64,000 nt of DNA, from assembly GCA_030583665.1 (NCBI GenBank), contig CP129469.1, positions 2,657,043 through 2,721,042 on the forward strand, given 5' to 3'. The number at the start of each line of letters is the position of its first letter. The first letter of the stretch is position 1. Positions 42,271 through 51,045 of the stretch are shown one piece after another. The position numbers were made by a program, and so were the translations under genes. The stretch comes from Candidatus Jettenia sp. AMX2 (lineage in GTDB: Bacteria > Planctomycetota > Brocadiia > Brocadiales > Brocadiaceae). The notes beneath the pieces are model-generated. The model did no database searches, was not told where the DNA came from, and was given only the letters and a program-made list of their open reading frames with translations.

Positions 42271-44937
42271 TTAACGTTCTTTATAAACTCTTACCGGAGT
42301 ATATGTTCCGGTGCGAAGAAGATTGATGGGTACCCATTCATAATCCTCAGATAGGAAAACCATACCAGCCGGTAATCTGCTGGTAATCTTTGCCTTGAGT
42401 TTTATTGAGTCGTGAGTGGATTCAACGCAGACCATATCTCCGTTTTGTATATCCATTCCACTAGCATCTTTCCTGTTTATTTCTACAAAGCATTCAGGAG
42501 CAACCGAGACAAGGGTCTTTGAGTACCTGGAAAAGGTTCCCTGGTGATTCAGACTTGCACCAGCATATAACAAAAACGGAAAACCTGTATTCTTTTTTAT
42601 ACCTGATACCTTAGGTGGTATACACCTGAAGGTATACTTCATTTGTTTATTTTTATCAAATACGGAAGATGCCCAATAGAATTCTTTCCGTTTTAAGCGA
42701 TCATAGTTAATCCCTGTATACATTGGAACAATTCTCTCTATCTCATTCAATATGTCTTTGGCTGATGCATAAGGATAGTTATTTCCCATCTCCCGTGCCA
42801 GTTCACAAATAATCTGCCAATCCGGTTTTGAATCTCCTATAGGCAGAAGAACCTTGTTTAACCGTTGTACAGTCATTCCCATATTCGTAAAAGTGCCTTC
42901 CTTCTCGGCAAAAGTACTTGCAGGGAAAACAACATCGGCAAATTGTGCCGTTTCCGTTAAAAACGCATCCTGAACAACAAGAAAATCTATCTTTTTCAGG
43001 GCTTTGCGCAGCTCCCTGGCTGGTATACACTCCACAGCGGGATTTGTCCCCATAACATAGAGGCCTTTTACCTTCCCCTGCAGGATAAGGTCCAGTACAG
43101 GAACGGACTTGTTTTCGAAAAAGTCAGAGGGAAATGTAATACCCCATAATTTTTCAACTCTTTCCCTGCCCGGCACATCATGGATGTCAACATATCCAGG
43201 GAGGAATTCCGGCACAACCCCCATATCATTTATCCCTTGAGAGTTATTATGGGATCTTGAAAACAAAAGCGAAATCCTGCATGAATTTGTATCCGTATAA
43301 TATGCGGTATTAACCAGGGTACAAAGGTTCATCAATGCCTCTATTGTATCAGAGGCTAACGGGTCTTCCTGTATATCCTTGCCGCAAACAATGATACAAC
43401 GTCCCGGCTTTGCCAATGCTATTGCCGTATCCCGGATTGTTTCTTTGGAGACTCCGGTTAATTGAGAAGCCTTTTTGACATTATAATCATCCAGGAAAGA
43501 AAGCAACTCACGGAAATTATTTGTCCCAGACTCTACCTTGCTGAGATCAACAAGTTTTTTATCAAGAATAACTTTGATCAGGGCATTCACCAATGCAATC
43601 TGACTGCCGGCCGTATAGTGCAGACGAATACTTTTTTTGGCAGTACTTCTGAACACAATATCCCGCATATTAGCAATAATAAGATGCGCATCATTCATCC
43701 GTATAGCTTTTCTTGCCATATTCCCTATTACGGGATGGGCTTCAGTTACGTCTGCTCCAAAAAAGAATAACGTATTTGCAGTTTCCACCTCTTGTAGTGA
43801 TAATGCCGCCAATCCATAAGCAACAGACTTATAAATCAGGCTGTTTAAAGAAGGTGATTTCATATTGGCAAGATTATCAATTGTATTCGTTCCCAACACA
43901 GACCTGCAGAATTTCTGGAAAAGATAATTATCCTCATTCGTAGCTTTCTCAGAGCCAATACCGGCAATTGCTTTCCCCCCGTGTCCGTTGATAACCTGCC
44001 GGAACTTTTCTGATGCATATCTGATAGCTTCCGGCCATGTTGCCGGCAATAATTCTCCATCCTTCCTTATGAAAGGTGTTTTTATCCGTCCTTCTGCATG
44101 GATAAATTCATGACCAAACCTTCCCTTTATACAAAGATTGCCTTCATTTACTCCCAGATGATCATCCGATGTCACCCGTCTGACTGTTTCCTGTCCGCCA
44201 TCCAAAAGCATCGGGACAGACTTTGTATTTACCACAATAGTACATCCCACCGCACAATAAGGACAGATGGTTTGTGTTTTTTTCAGTTCCCAGGGCCTGC
44301 CTCTGAACGCAAAAGATCTGTCTTGCCAGGAACCGGTTGGACAAACAGCCAGACATCCACCACAAAAACTACAGCCCAGCGGCTTATCAAAAGCAGTTCC
44401 AATGTACGTATTGATTCCCCGCTTCTGAAAATCAATAACACCGATACCCTCTATTTCCCTGCATGTACTTACACACCTGCCGCATAAAATACAACGATTG
44501 CGGTTTAACTCCAGGACCGGGTTATCACGGATTATCGGGGCATTCATCCTCACCACGCGAAAGCGGCTTGGAGCCTGATTCAGTTCATGGGTAATGTCCT
44601 GCAAACCACATTCGCCTGCCTTATCACAGGTAGGACAGGAAAGCTCATGATGGGCCAGCAGGTATTCCATTACAGACTTCCGGTATTGAACAACTTTAGG
44701 GGTATTTACCTTTACAATCATACCCTCGGATACAGGATGCGCGCACGCAAACCGATGCCTTGTCCTGCTTTCCGTAACCTCGACCATACAAAGTCTGCAA
44801 CCTCCGAATTGTGAGAGCTTCGGATGATAACACAAACCGGGAATATAAACATTATTATTCAATGCAGCCTGAAATATATTGGTTCCTTCAGGAACAGCAA
44901 TTGGTTTATCGTCAATAACAAGATTCACTATCTTCAT
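42271..44937 (-). CDS. nuoG: NADH-quinone oxidoreductase subunit G (formate-dehydrogenase-like)
   Basis: This 888-residue protein has an N-terminal [2Fe-2S] ferredoxin domain (GLCYHPKLSQFGGCRLCMVEV), a His-Cys cluster, two [4Fe-4S] motifs (CILCGRCVSTC, CSFCGGCLAVC) and a molybdopterin-oxidoreductase core with CPYCAVGC (about 226). The equivalent of the formate dehydrogenase active Cys/SeCys stretch reads NLANMKSPS, with no Cys or His, so it probably lacks formate oxidation. It conducts electrons in complex I. The start overlaps the nuoF stop (ATGA). Confidence 0.93.
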   Translation of the reverse strand: MKIVNLVIDDKPIAVPEGTNIFQAALNNNVYIPGLCYHPKLSQFGGCRLCMVEVTESRTRHRFACAHPVSEGMIVKVNTPKVVQYRKSVMEYLLAHHELSCPTCDKAGECGLQDITHELNQAPSRFRVVRMNAPIIRDNPVLELNRNRCILCGRCVSTCREIEGIGVIDFQKRGINTYIGTAFDKPLGCSFCGGCLAVCPTGSWQDRSFAFRGRPWELKKTQTICPYCAVGCTIVVNTKSVPMLLDGGQETVRRVTSDDHLGVNEGNLCIKGRFGHEFIHAEGRIKTPFIRKDGELLPATWPEAIRYASEKFRQVINGHGGKAIAGIGSEKATNEDNYLFQKFCRSVLGTNTIDNLANMKSPSLNSLIYKSVAYGLAALSLQEVETANTLFFFGADVTEAHPVIGNMARKAIRMNDAHLIIANMRDIVFRSTAKKSIRLHYTAGSQIALVNALIKVILDKKLVDLSKVESGTNNFRELLSFLDDYNVKKASQLTGVSKETIRDTAIALAKPGRCIIVCGKDIQEDPLASDTIEALMNLCTLVNTAYYTDTNSCRISLLFSRSHNNSQGINDMGVVPEFLPGYVDIHDVPGRERVEKLWGITFPSDFFENKSVPVLDLILQGKVKGLYVMGTNPAVECIPARELRKALKKIDFLVVQDAFLTETAQFADVVFPASTFAEKEGTFTNMGMTVQRLNKVLLPIGDSKPDWQIICELAREMGNNYPYASAKDILNEIERIVPMYTGINYDRLKRKEFYWASSVFDKNKQMKYTFRCIPPKVSGIKKNTGFPFLLYAGASLNHQGTFSRYSKTLVSVAPECFVEINRKDASGMDIQNGDMVCVESTHDSIKLKAKITSRLPAGMVFLSEDYEWVPINLLRTGTYTPVRVYKER

Positions 44938-46784
44938 TTGATTGCCATAAAATTACATTTTTCATAACACACATTACATTTAATACATTTTTCCTTATGA
45001 ATAAAGGCAACTTCCTTAGCACTACCGCTTATTGCCTTAACAGGACAATTGCGGATACAGGCCTGGCATTTGGTGCATTTCTCGGGAATCACCTCATATC
45101 TATGAAGGGCAGCACAAGAGGCAGTGGGACAAATCTTATCGCTTATGTGTGCAATATATTCATCCCGGAAATATCTGAGGGTTGATTTTACCGGATTCGG
45201 TGCGGATTGCCCAAGGCCACAGAGGGACATTGTTCTAATCTCATCACACATTTGCTCCAGCACTTCCAGGTCCTTTTCTTCTCCTTTTCCCTGGGTAATC
45301 CGGGTAAGGATGTCAAGCATGAGGGTAGTTCCAATACGGCACGGGGGACATTTCCCGCATGACTCGCTTGCACAGAAACTCATAAAGAACCTGGCCATCT
45401 CCACCATACAGGTAACTTCATCAACAACGACAAAGCTACCGGAACCCATCATTGCACCAGCTCCAACGAGTGATTCGTAATCGATTGGCAAATCCAGCAG
45501 AGATTCAGGCAGGCATCCGCCGGAGGGACCTCCAATCTGCACCGCTTTGAATTTTTTCTTTTTAGGGATACCACCACCAACATCAAACACAATCTGGCGT
45601 ATGCTTACTCCCATCGGAACCTCAACAAGACCTGCGTTCTTTATCTTGCCGGTTAAAGAAAATATCTTTGTCCCTTTACTCTTTTCAGTACCAATCTTCG
45701 CATACCACTCTGCACCTTTGTTGATAACAAAAGGCACATTGGCAAAGGTCTCCACATTATTCAGTAGGGTAGGTTTGTCCCATAGACCCGCTTCGACTGA
45801 CTGCGGAGGCCTTGTGCGCGGCATGCCGCGCTTGCCTTCAATGGAGTTCTGCAGCGCAGTCGATTCACCACAAACAAAAGCACCTGCGCCTTCTTTTACA
45901 AAGATATCAAGACTGTACCCGCTGCTTAATATATTTTTTCCCAGGAAACCATGCTTCCTTGCCTGTTCAATCGTATGTTTTAATCTTTTGACTGCTAACG
46001 GATATTCTGCACGGACATAGATATAACCGCTGGTTCCTTGAATAGCATATCCCGCAATAATCATGCCTTCCAGCACGGAATGAGGATCTCCTTCCATAAG
46101 ACTTCTATCCATAAAAGCACCAGGATCGCCTTCGTCTGCATTGCAAACAACAAATTTTTCATCGGCAGAATATTTAGCACAGGATGCCCATTTCTCACCC
46201 GTCGGAAACCCACCGCCTCCACGGCCCCGGAGACCCGATTTACTTATTTCATGAATTACCTCCTTGGAACTCATCGTTGCAAGCACCTTTTTGAGCGCAG
46301 TATATCCACCCGATGCGATATAATCCTCAATGCTATCAGGATCAATATAGCCACAATTCCTGAGAATAAATTTTTGCTGACCTTTATTCATTTCCAGGTC
46401 TTCGAAAAAAGGCAGGCCATCGTAGGGTATATCTCTGGCTTCTCTTACAGGCATCTGGGATAACGCAAATTTTCTTACTGCCTCTCCCTTTGCTACGTGG
46501 TCTCCTATTATCTGAGGAACCATCGTTTTTTTTACATTTCCATAGGTAACACGTGTACGGCCAGGAAAAATTACATCGACAAGTACTTCATAGGCACACA
46601 TGCCAATACAACCCGTACGGATGATCTCGGCATCCAGCTTTTGTTTTTCCAATTCCTGCTCAATAGCTGACAATACGGTTTTTGCACCGGCACCAAGACC
46701 GCACGTAGCCATACCAATCAATATCTTTGGTTTTTTTATATTGGTTATTTTTTCTGTTCCTGTTATTTCTTCTGTTTTAATCAT
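44934..46784 (-). CDS. nuoF: NADH-quinone oxidoreductase subunit F with extra ferredoxin tail
   Basis: The protein has 616 residues. It has an N-terminal thioredoxin-like [2Fe-2S] part (about 20-110), the FMN/NADH domain (GLRGRGGGGFPTGEKW, CNADEGDPGAF), a [4Fe-4S] site (ESCGKCPPCRIGT) and a C-terminal pair of ferredoxin motifs (CTKCQACIRNCP, CIKCNVCYEKCN). The longer form with both additions resembles hydrogenase-linked (HndC/HydB) NuoF types. It oxidises NADH. Both ends overlap neighbours by 4 nt. Confidence 0.94.
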   Translation of the reverse strand: MIKTEEITGTEKITNIKKPKILIGMATCGLGAGAKTVLSAIEQELEKQKLDAEIIRTGCIGMCAYEVLVDVIFPGRTRVTYGNVKKTMVPQIIGDHVAKGEAVRKFALSQMPVREARDIPYDGLPFFEDLEMNKGQQKFILRNCGYIDPDSIEDYIASGGYTALKKVLATMSSKEVIHEISKSGLRGRGGGGFPTGEKWASCAKYSADEKFVVCNADEGDPGAFMDRSLMEGDPHSVLEGMIIAGYAIQGTSGYIYVRAEYPLAVKRLKHTIEQARKHGFLGKNILSSGYSLDIFVKEGAGAFVCGESTALQNSIEGKRGMPRTRPPQSVEAGLWDKPTLLNNVETFANVPFVINKGAEWYAKIGTEKSKGTKIFSLTGKIKNAGLVEVPMGVSIRQIVFDVGGGIPKKKKFKAVQIGGPSGGCLPESLLDLPIDYESLVGAGAMMGSGSFVVVDEVTCMVEMARFFMSFCASESCGKCPPCRIGTTLMLDILTRITQGKGEEKDLEVLEQMCDEIRTMSLCGLGQSAPNPVKSTLRYFRDEYIAHISDKICPTASCAALHRYEVIPEKCTKCQACIRNCPVKAISGSAKEVAFIHKEKCIKCNVCYEKCNFMAIK

Positions 46785-47284
46785 ACCTGGGGAATCCCGG
46801 ATTCTTTCATTTGTTTTATTACCATATCAACATCATCTGAGGTCAGTTTTCCATGTATATCCTCATCCACCATCATAACAGGGGCCAAAGAACAAGCACC
46901 CAGGCATGCCACTTCTTCTAAAGTAAATAAGGAATCCTTCGTTGTTGCACCCACCGGAACATCTAATATCTCACTCAGTTTCCCGGTAATCTTCTTGGCA
47001 CCTTTCACATGACAGGCTGTCCCGCAGCACACCTTCAGGATATGCTGTCCCCGCGGTATAAGGTGGAATTGTGCATAGAATGTGGCAACCCCGGTTATTT
47101 CACTTGCACTCATATTCAGTCTTTCCGCGATATAATAAACTGCGGATTCGGGCAAATAACCATATGCGACCTGGACCTGCTGTAAAATGGGAATAAGTGA
47201 ACCTCTCTGTCCCTCATATTTTCTCAGTATCTTCTCTACATCAGAAAGGTCGGTTACCTGATTCTGCATCAGTTTCTCATTCAT
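46781..47284 (-). CDS. nuoE: NADH-quinone oxidoreductase subunit E
   Basis: This 167-residue protein has the thioredoxin-like [2Fe-2S] fold with the four Cys in CCGTACHVKGA and EVACLGACSLAPVMMVDE. It works with NuoF in the NADH-oxidising arm. It starts 141 bp after the nuoD stop, a gap where I see no clear element. Confidence 0.94.
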   Translation of the reverse strand: MNEKLMQNQVTDLSDVEKILRKYEGQRGSLIPILQQVQVAYGYLPESAVYYIAERLNMSASEITGVATFYAQFHLIPRGQHILKVCCGTACHVKGAKKITGKLSEILDVPVGATTKDSLFTLEEVACLGACSLAPVMMVDEDIHGKLTSDDVDMVIKQMKESGIPQV

Positions 47285-47425
47285 CCTGTAAGCCCATAAT
47301 TGTTTTGATCTTTATAAATACATGAAACATATAAAGTATGTGAAAAACCTATTATAACGCACGGTAAATAAATTGTAAAATAATTACGGCAAATTTACCG
47401 GAAAGCTCCATACTATCTACAGGTT

Positions 47426-48610
47426 TTAGCGGTCAATTTCCCCTAAAACAATATCCAGGCTCCCTATTGTGGCAACTACGTCCGGAAGTAATTTACCTTC
47501 TACCATTTTCGGTAAAGCTTCGAGATTAACAAAAGAAGGGGGCCGTATTCTCAGGCGGTATGGACAACCGGAACCGTCGCTGATAATATAAAAACCCAAT
47601 TCACCTTTAGGGGCTTCAATACTTACATAGACCTCCCCTTCCGGCGGGCGGATACCCTCAATAATGAGCTTAAAATGGTGAATCATAGCCTCCATCTTTG
47701 TTTCCACATCTTCCTTCGGGGGTAATGTAACCCTCGGAATATGGGCAGTAATATCTCCTTTGGGAAGTATGTCAATTGCCTGCCGAACAATACTGTTACT
47801 CTGACGCATTTCTTCAATACGTACACAATACCGGTCATATACATCCCCGTTTTTCCCTACAGGAATTGTAAAATGATATTTATCATATCCGGAATAGGGT
47901 TCTGATTTCCTTATATCCCAGTTTACTCCGGAACCCCGCAAGCTTGGACCGCTTAATCCGTAATTAATTGCATCTTCAGCAGTAATAACACCAACACCAA
48001 CCGTACGTTTTTTCCATATAGGATTGTCTGTCAGGAGGGTCTCGTATTCATTAAGCCGTGAAGGAAACTCAGCAACAAACTTACTGGTTCTCTCCAAAAA
48101 ACCAGAAGCCAGATCCTTCGCAATACCGCCAATCCGTATAAACGATGTATGCATTCTCGCCCCGGAAATCAACTCGAAGAGATCGTAAAGGGTCTCACGC
48201 TCCCTAAAACAGTAAAAGAATACCGTCATAGCACCAATGTCCAATGCATGGGTTGCTAACCATAGTAAATGGGATGATATCCTTGTAAGTTCACAGAGAA
48301 GTACCCGGATATGTTGCGCCCGTTCCGGGATCTCAATACCAAGCAGTTTCTCAACGGCAAGGGCATAGGCCAGATTGTTCGAAAAAGGAGCAACATAATC
48401 CAGCCGGTCTGTAAGCGGAATAAATTGGTGATAGGTTTTAGTTTCGGCAAGCTTCTCCACGCCTCTATGGAGGAATCCGATATGAGGCATAGCTTTTATA
48501 ATCACTTCACCATCAAGTTCCAGCAAAAGCCTCAGCACACCATGGGTACTGGGATGTTGCGGCCCCATATTAATGGTCATTATATGCGTCGTTTTAACCG
48601 GAGCTTCCAT
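47426..48610 (-). CDS. nuoD: NADH-quinone oxidoreductase subunit D
   Basis: This protein of about 394 residues has NMGPQHPSTHGVLRL, HIGFLHRGVEKL, TDRLDYV and the C-terminal R-I-R-P-P-S-F block of the 49-kDa quinone-binding subunit. I chose ATG 48610, which overlaps the nuoC stop. Confidence 0.95.
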   Translation of the reverse strand: MEAPVKTTHIMTINMGPQHPSTHGVLRLLLELDGEVIIKAMPHIGFLHRGVEKLAETKTYHQFIPLTDRLDYVAPFSNNLAYALAVEKLLGIEIPERAQHIRVLLCELTRISSHLLWLATHALDIGAMTVFFYCFRERETLYDLFELISGARMHTSFIRIGGIAKDLASGFLERTSKFVAEFPSRLNEYETLLTDNPIWKKRTVGVGVITAEDAINYGLSGPSLRGSGVNWDIRKSEPYSGYDKYHFTIPVGKNGDVYDRYCVRIEEMRQSNSIVRQAIDILPKGDITAHIPRVTLPPKEDVETKMEAMIHHFKLIIEGIRPPEGEVYVSIEAPKGELGFYIISDGSGCPYRLRIRPPSFVNLEALPKMVEGKLLPDVVATIGSLDIVLGEIDR

Positions 48611-49110
48611 CACTCTTTACCCTTTCGGTACCTGTCGTAAAGTGTTGATGGTTGCCTCCTGTCAGCTGGATAGTCCTTTCTCAAGGGATAACCTTCAAAG
48701 TCATCAGGGGTAAGTATCTTTCTGAGATCGGGATGTCCCTCGAATATAATGCCAAACATATCGTATGCCTCTCTCTCATGCCAGTCAGCGGTTTTCCAGA
48801 TAGTAGTTACTGTTGGTATACGAGGTTCAGCAGATGATATCGGTACCTTGATACGCACACGGTGATTTTTCTCTATTGAATAGAGATGATAAACCACCTC
48901 AAAAACACCATCCGTTTCTACCCGGTCAACACCACATAAATCTGACAAAAAATGAAAACACAGATCCTTATCATTCTTAAGGAATCCGGCAATTTCAATA
49001 AGATATTCCTTTTTTATAGAAAAGGTTAATTCGTTACGAAATATGCCTGAATCTGTAACTGCTTCAGAAAACCTGGTCTTTATTACTGCCGCAATAGCCT
49101 CATTATCCAT
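48610..49110 (-). CDS. nuoC: NADH-quinone oxidoreductase subunit C
   Basis: This protein of about 166 residues has the 30-kDa subunit motif [39 protein letters not shown] near the C-terminus. I place the start at ATG 49110; a TTG-led longer form from 49134 is also open. It is coupled to nuoD. Confidence 0.93.
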   Translation of the reverse strand: MDNEAIAAVIKTRFSEAVTDSGIFRNELTFSIKKEYLIEIAGFLKNDKDLCFHFLSDLCGVDRVETDGVFEVVYHLYSIEKNHRVRIKVPISSAEPRIPTVTTIWKTADWHEREAYDMFGIIFEGHPDLRKILTPDDFEGYPLRKDYPADRRQPSTLYDRYRKGKE

Positions 49111-49169
49111 TGTTCTTCTGTAACTATTAACCAATATATTAAGGTAGCTAAAATTCTCTTCTCTTATTC

Positions 49170-49649
49170 TTACCTGTTTTTTTCAAATGTTTCTTTTTCA
49201 ATTTTTTTTTGTATTTCCATAAGGGCATGGATTAATGCCTCAGGTCTGGGTGGACATCCCGGGAGATATATATCCACTGGCATGACCTGATTTATTCCCT
49301 GTACAACACTATAACTATTATAAATACCTCCGGATATTGCGCATGCTCCCATAGCAATAACCCATTTGGGTTCCGGCATCTGATCATAAATTTTTCTTGC
49401 AACAGAAGCCATCTTGTAAGTAAGCGTTCCTGCAACAATCATCAGGTCAGATTGCCGAGGAGAAAACCGGAACACCTCAGCTCCAAACCTTGCAAGGTCA
49501 TGACGGGGAGCAACAACTGCCATCATCTCTATAGCACAACAAGCCAGCCCAAATGGCATAGGCCAGAGAGAAGATTTGCGGGCCCAGTTTACCATTGTCT
49601 CCAGGGTAGTAGTCAATATATTATCGCCTAAACGGCTTTCTACTCCCAT
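49170..49649 (-). CDS. nuoB: NADH-quinone oxidoreductase subunit B
   Basis: This protein of about 159 residues has the tandem-Cys motif [12 protein letters not shown] and [14 protein letters not shown], which hold the N2 [4Fe-4S] cluster. I chose ATG 49649 because GGGGAGG lies before it; it overlaps the nuoA end by 10 nt. Confidence 0.95.
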   Translation of the reverse strand: MGVESRLGDNILTTTLETMVNWARKSSLWPMPFGLACCAIEMMAVVAPRHDLARFGAEVFRFSPRQSDLMIVAGTLTYKMASVARKIYDQMPEPKWVIAMGACAISGGIYNSYSVVQGINQVMPVDIYLPGCPPRPEALIHALMEIQKKIEKETFEKNR

Positions 49650-49993
49650 TCCAGCCCTCCCCTTTTCCAGATATATACATAACAAACAAATAAAACTCCT
49701 ACAAAAATCAGGATCTCAATGAATCCAAATAATTTTAATGATTGAAATGCAACCGCCCATGGGTACAGAAAAATAACCTCTATATCAAAGATTACAAAAA
49801 GCATGGCAATAAGATAAAATTTAACAGAAAAACGCTCATGCGCTGAACCTGCAGGATCAATACCACACTCATAAGGAGTAAGCTTTTCAGATGTAGGCTT
49901 TTGTGTTCCCAAAAGTGCAGAAAGTATTATATTGGTAACCGCAAAACCTGAGGCTACTACTAATAATATAAATATTGGTAAATATTGTCCCAT
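49640..49993 (-). CDS. nuoA: NADH-quinone oxidoreductase subunit A
   Basis: This 117-residue three-helix membrane protein has the conserved [40 protein letters not shown] segment. It opens the operon. No Shine-Dalgarno site lies before its ATG, and a strong promoter ends only about 9 nt upstream, so the transcript may be leaderless. Confidence 0.95.
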   Translation of the reverse strand: MGQYLPIFILLVVASGFAVTNIILSALLGTQKPTSEKLTPYECGIDPAGSAHERFSVKFYLIAMLFVIFDIEVIFLYPWAVAFQSLKLFGFIEILIFVGVLFVCYVYIWKRGGLEWE

Positions 49994-50002
49994 GATAGAG
50001 CC

Positions 50003-50030
50003 ATTATAAGGTTATTTCTGTAAAAGTCAA
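50003..50030 (-). promoter_or_regulatory. Promoter of the nuoA-N operon, possibly giving a leaderless mRNA
   Basis: On the minus strand: TTGACT (50025-50030), 16-bp spacer, TATAAT (50003-50008). Transcription would start near 49996, about 2-4 nt before the nuoA ATG (49991-49993). Confidence 0.6.
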
Positions 50031-50128
50031 AGATATTTAAAACAATATTTGGTGGGTGATGCGCTGTTTTTCCATGAAAACAGTGACGTCCGCCAGCAAA
50101 AAATATTTTCACTGAAAACGAATCTTTT

Positions 50129-51016
50129 TTATCCTCGCGGATGGAATTGTTTGTGAATGCTTTTGAGATGCTGCCTGCTAACATGAGTATAAATTTGTGT
50201 AGTTGACACATTAACATGGCCGAGCATTTCCTGGACAGAACGCAGATCAGCACCATTTTCCAACAAGTGGGTAGCAAATGAATGCCTCAGCTTATGAGGA
50301 GATACCTGCTCATGAATACCAGCTTTAAGGGCACAATTCTTTACTATTACCCAGATATTTTCGCGCCGAAGCCTTTTGCCGGATTTCGAGAGAAACAGAT
50401 AGATGCTGTTCTGATTGTTCTTTATTTCCGGTCTGGCCGTTGTTAAGTAATTCTTAATTGCTTCAATTGCTTTTGCTCCAAGAGGAACTATACGCTCCTT
50501 TGATCCTTTTCCGCGACATTTAATGTATCCGTACGCAAGATTAATCCAATCCATCTGTATTGCAGATACCTCTGAGACCCGTGCACCGGTAGCATAGAAA
50601 AGCTCAAGAATCGCCTTATTTCTTATCCCGAGTTTCGTTTTTACGTCTGGGGCCGAAAGCAGGCTGTCAATTTTATCATGAGGAATAATGCCAGGCAATC
50701 TTTTCCAGAGCTTTGGTGAATCTGTCGAAGTAAGTGGATTCTTTTGTAATCTCCCTTCTGCAAATAAAAATTTATACAGCATACGAACGGCTACGATAGC
50801 GCGGGCGACAGAATTCATAGAAATTCCCCGCTGTTTCTCAGAAATGATAAAGCTTGTTATCGTATCGGGACGGACATCCTGAAAATCCGGTATTTTTCTG
50901 GCATGAAGAAAGGCGACAAATAACTTCAAATCCCGCTCATAACTTATGATAGTATTCCTGGATAAACCACATTCAACGGTAATGTAATTCAGAAATGATT
51001 CGATGGCTTGTTGCAA
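50129..51016 (-). CDS. xerD: Tyrosine recombinase XerC/XerD-like
   Basis: This 295-residue protein has an N-terminal SAM-like domain (about 1-85) and a C-terminal catalytic domain with Arg in TGARVSEVSAI, Lys in KCRGKGSKERIVPLG, HKLRHSFATHL and LGHVNVSTTQIYTHV, giving the full R-K-H-R-H-Y set. It resolves chromosome dimers or integrates elements. Length and lack of mobile neighbours favour the housekeeping XerD role; XerC is also possible. The start codon is TTG. Confidence 0.88.
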   Translation of the reverse strand: MQQAIESFLNYITVECGLSRNTIISYERDLKLFVAFLHARKIPDFQDVRPDTITSFIISEKQRGISMNSVARAIVAVRMLYKFLFAEGRLQKNPLTSTDSPKLWKRLPGIIPHDKIDSLLSAPDVKTKLGIRNKAILELFYATGARVSEVSAIQMDWINLAYGYIKCRGKGSKERIVPLGAKAIEAIKNYLTTARPEIKNNQNSIYLFLSKSGKRLRRENIWVIVKNCALKAGIHEQVSPHKLRHSFATHLLENGADLRSVQEMLGHVNVSTTQIYTHVSRQHLKSIHKQFHPRG

Positions 51017-51045
51017 AATATATGTGTTCCTATCTTTGATATTAC

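Noticed and set aside
50064-50083. CTGTTTT / AAAACAG hairpin downstream of xerD as a terminator
   Set aside because: The stem has only 7 bp of mostly A-T pairs and no U-run follows on the minus strand.
49960-50277. Frame across the xerD end and nuoA start
   Set aside because: It overlaps both real genes out of frame and has no motif.
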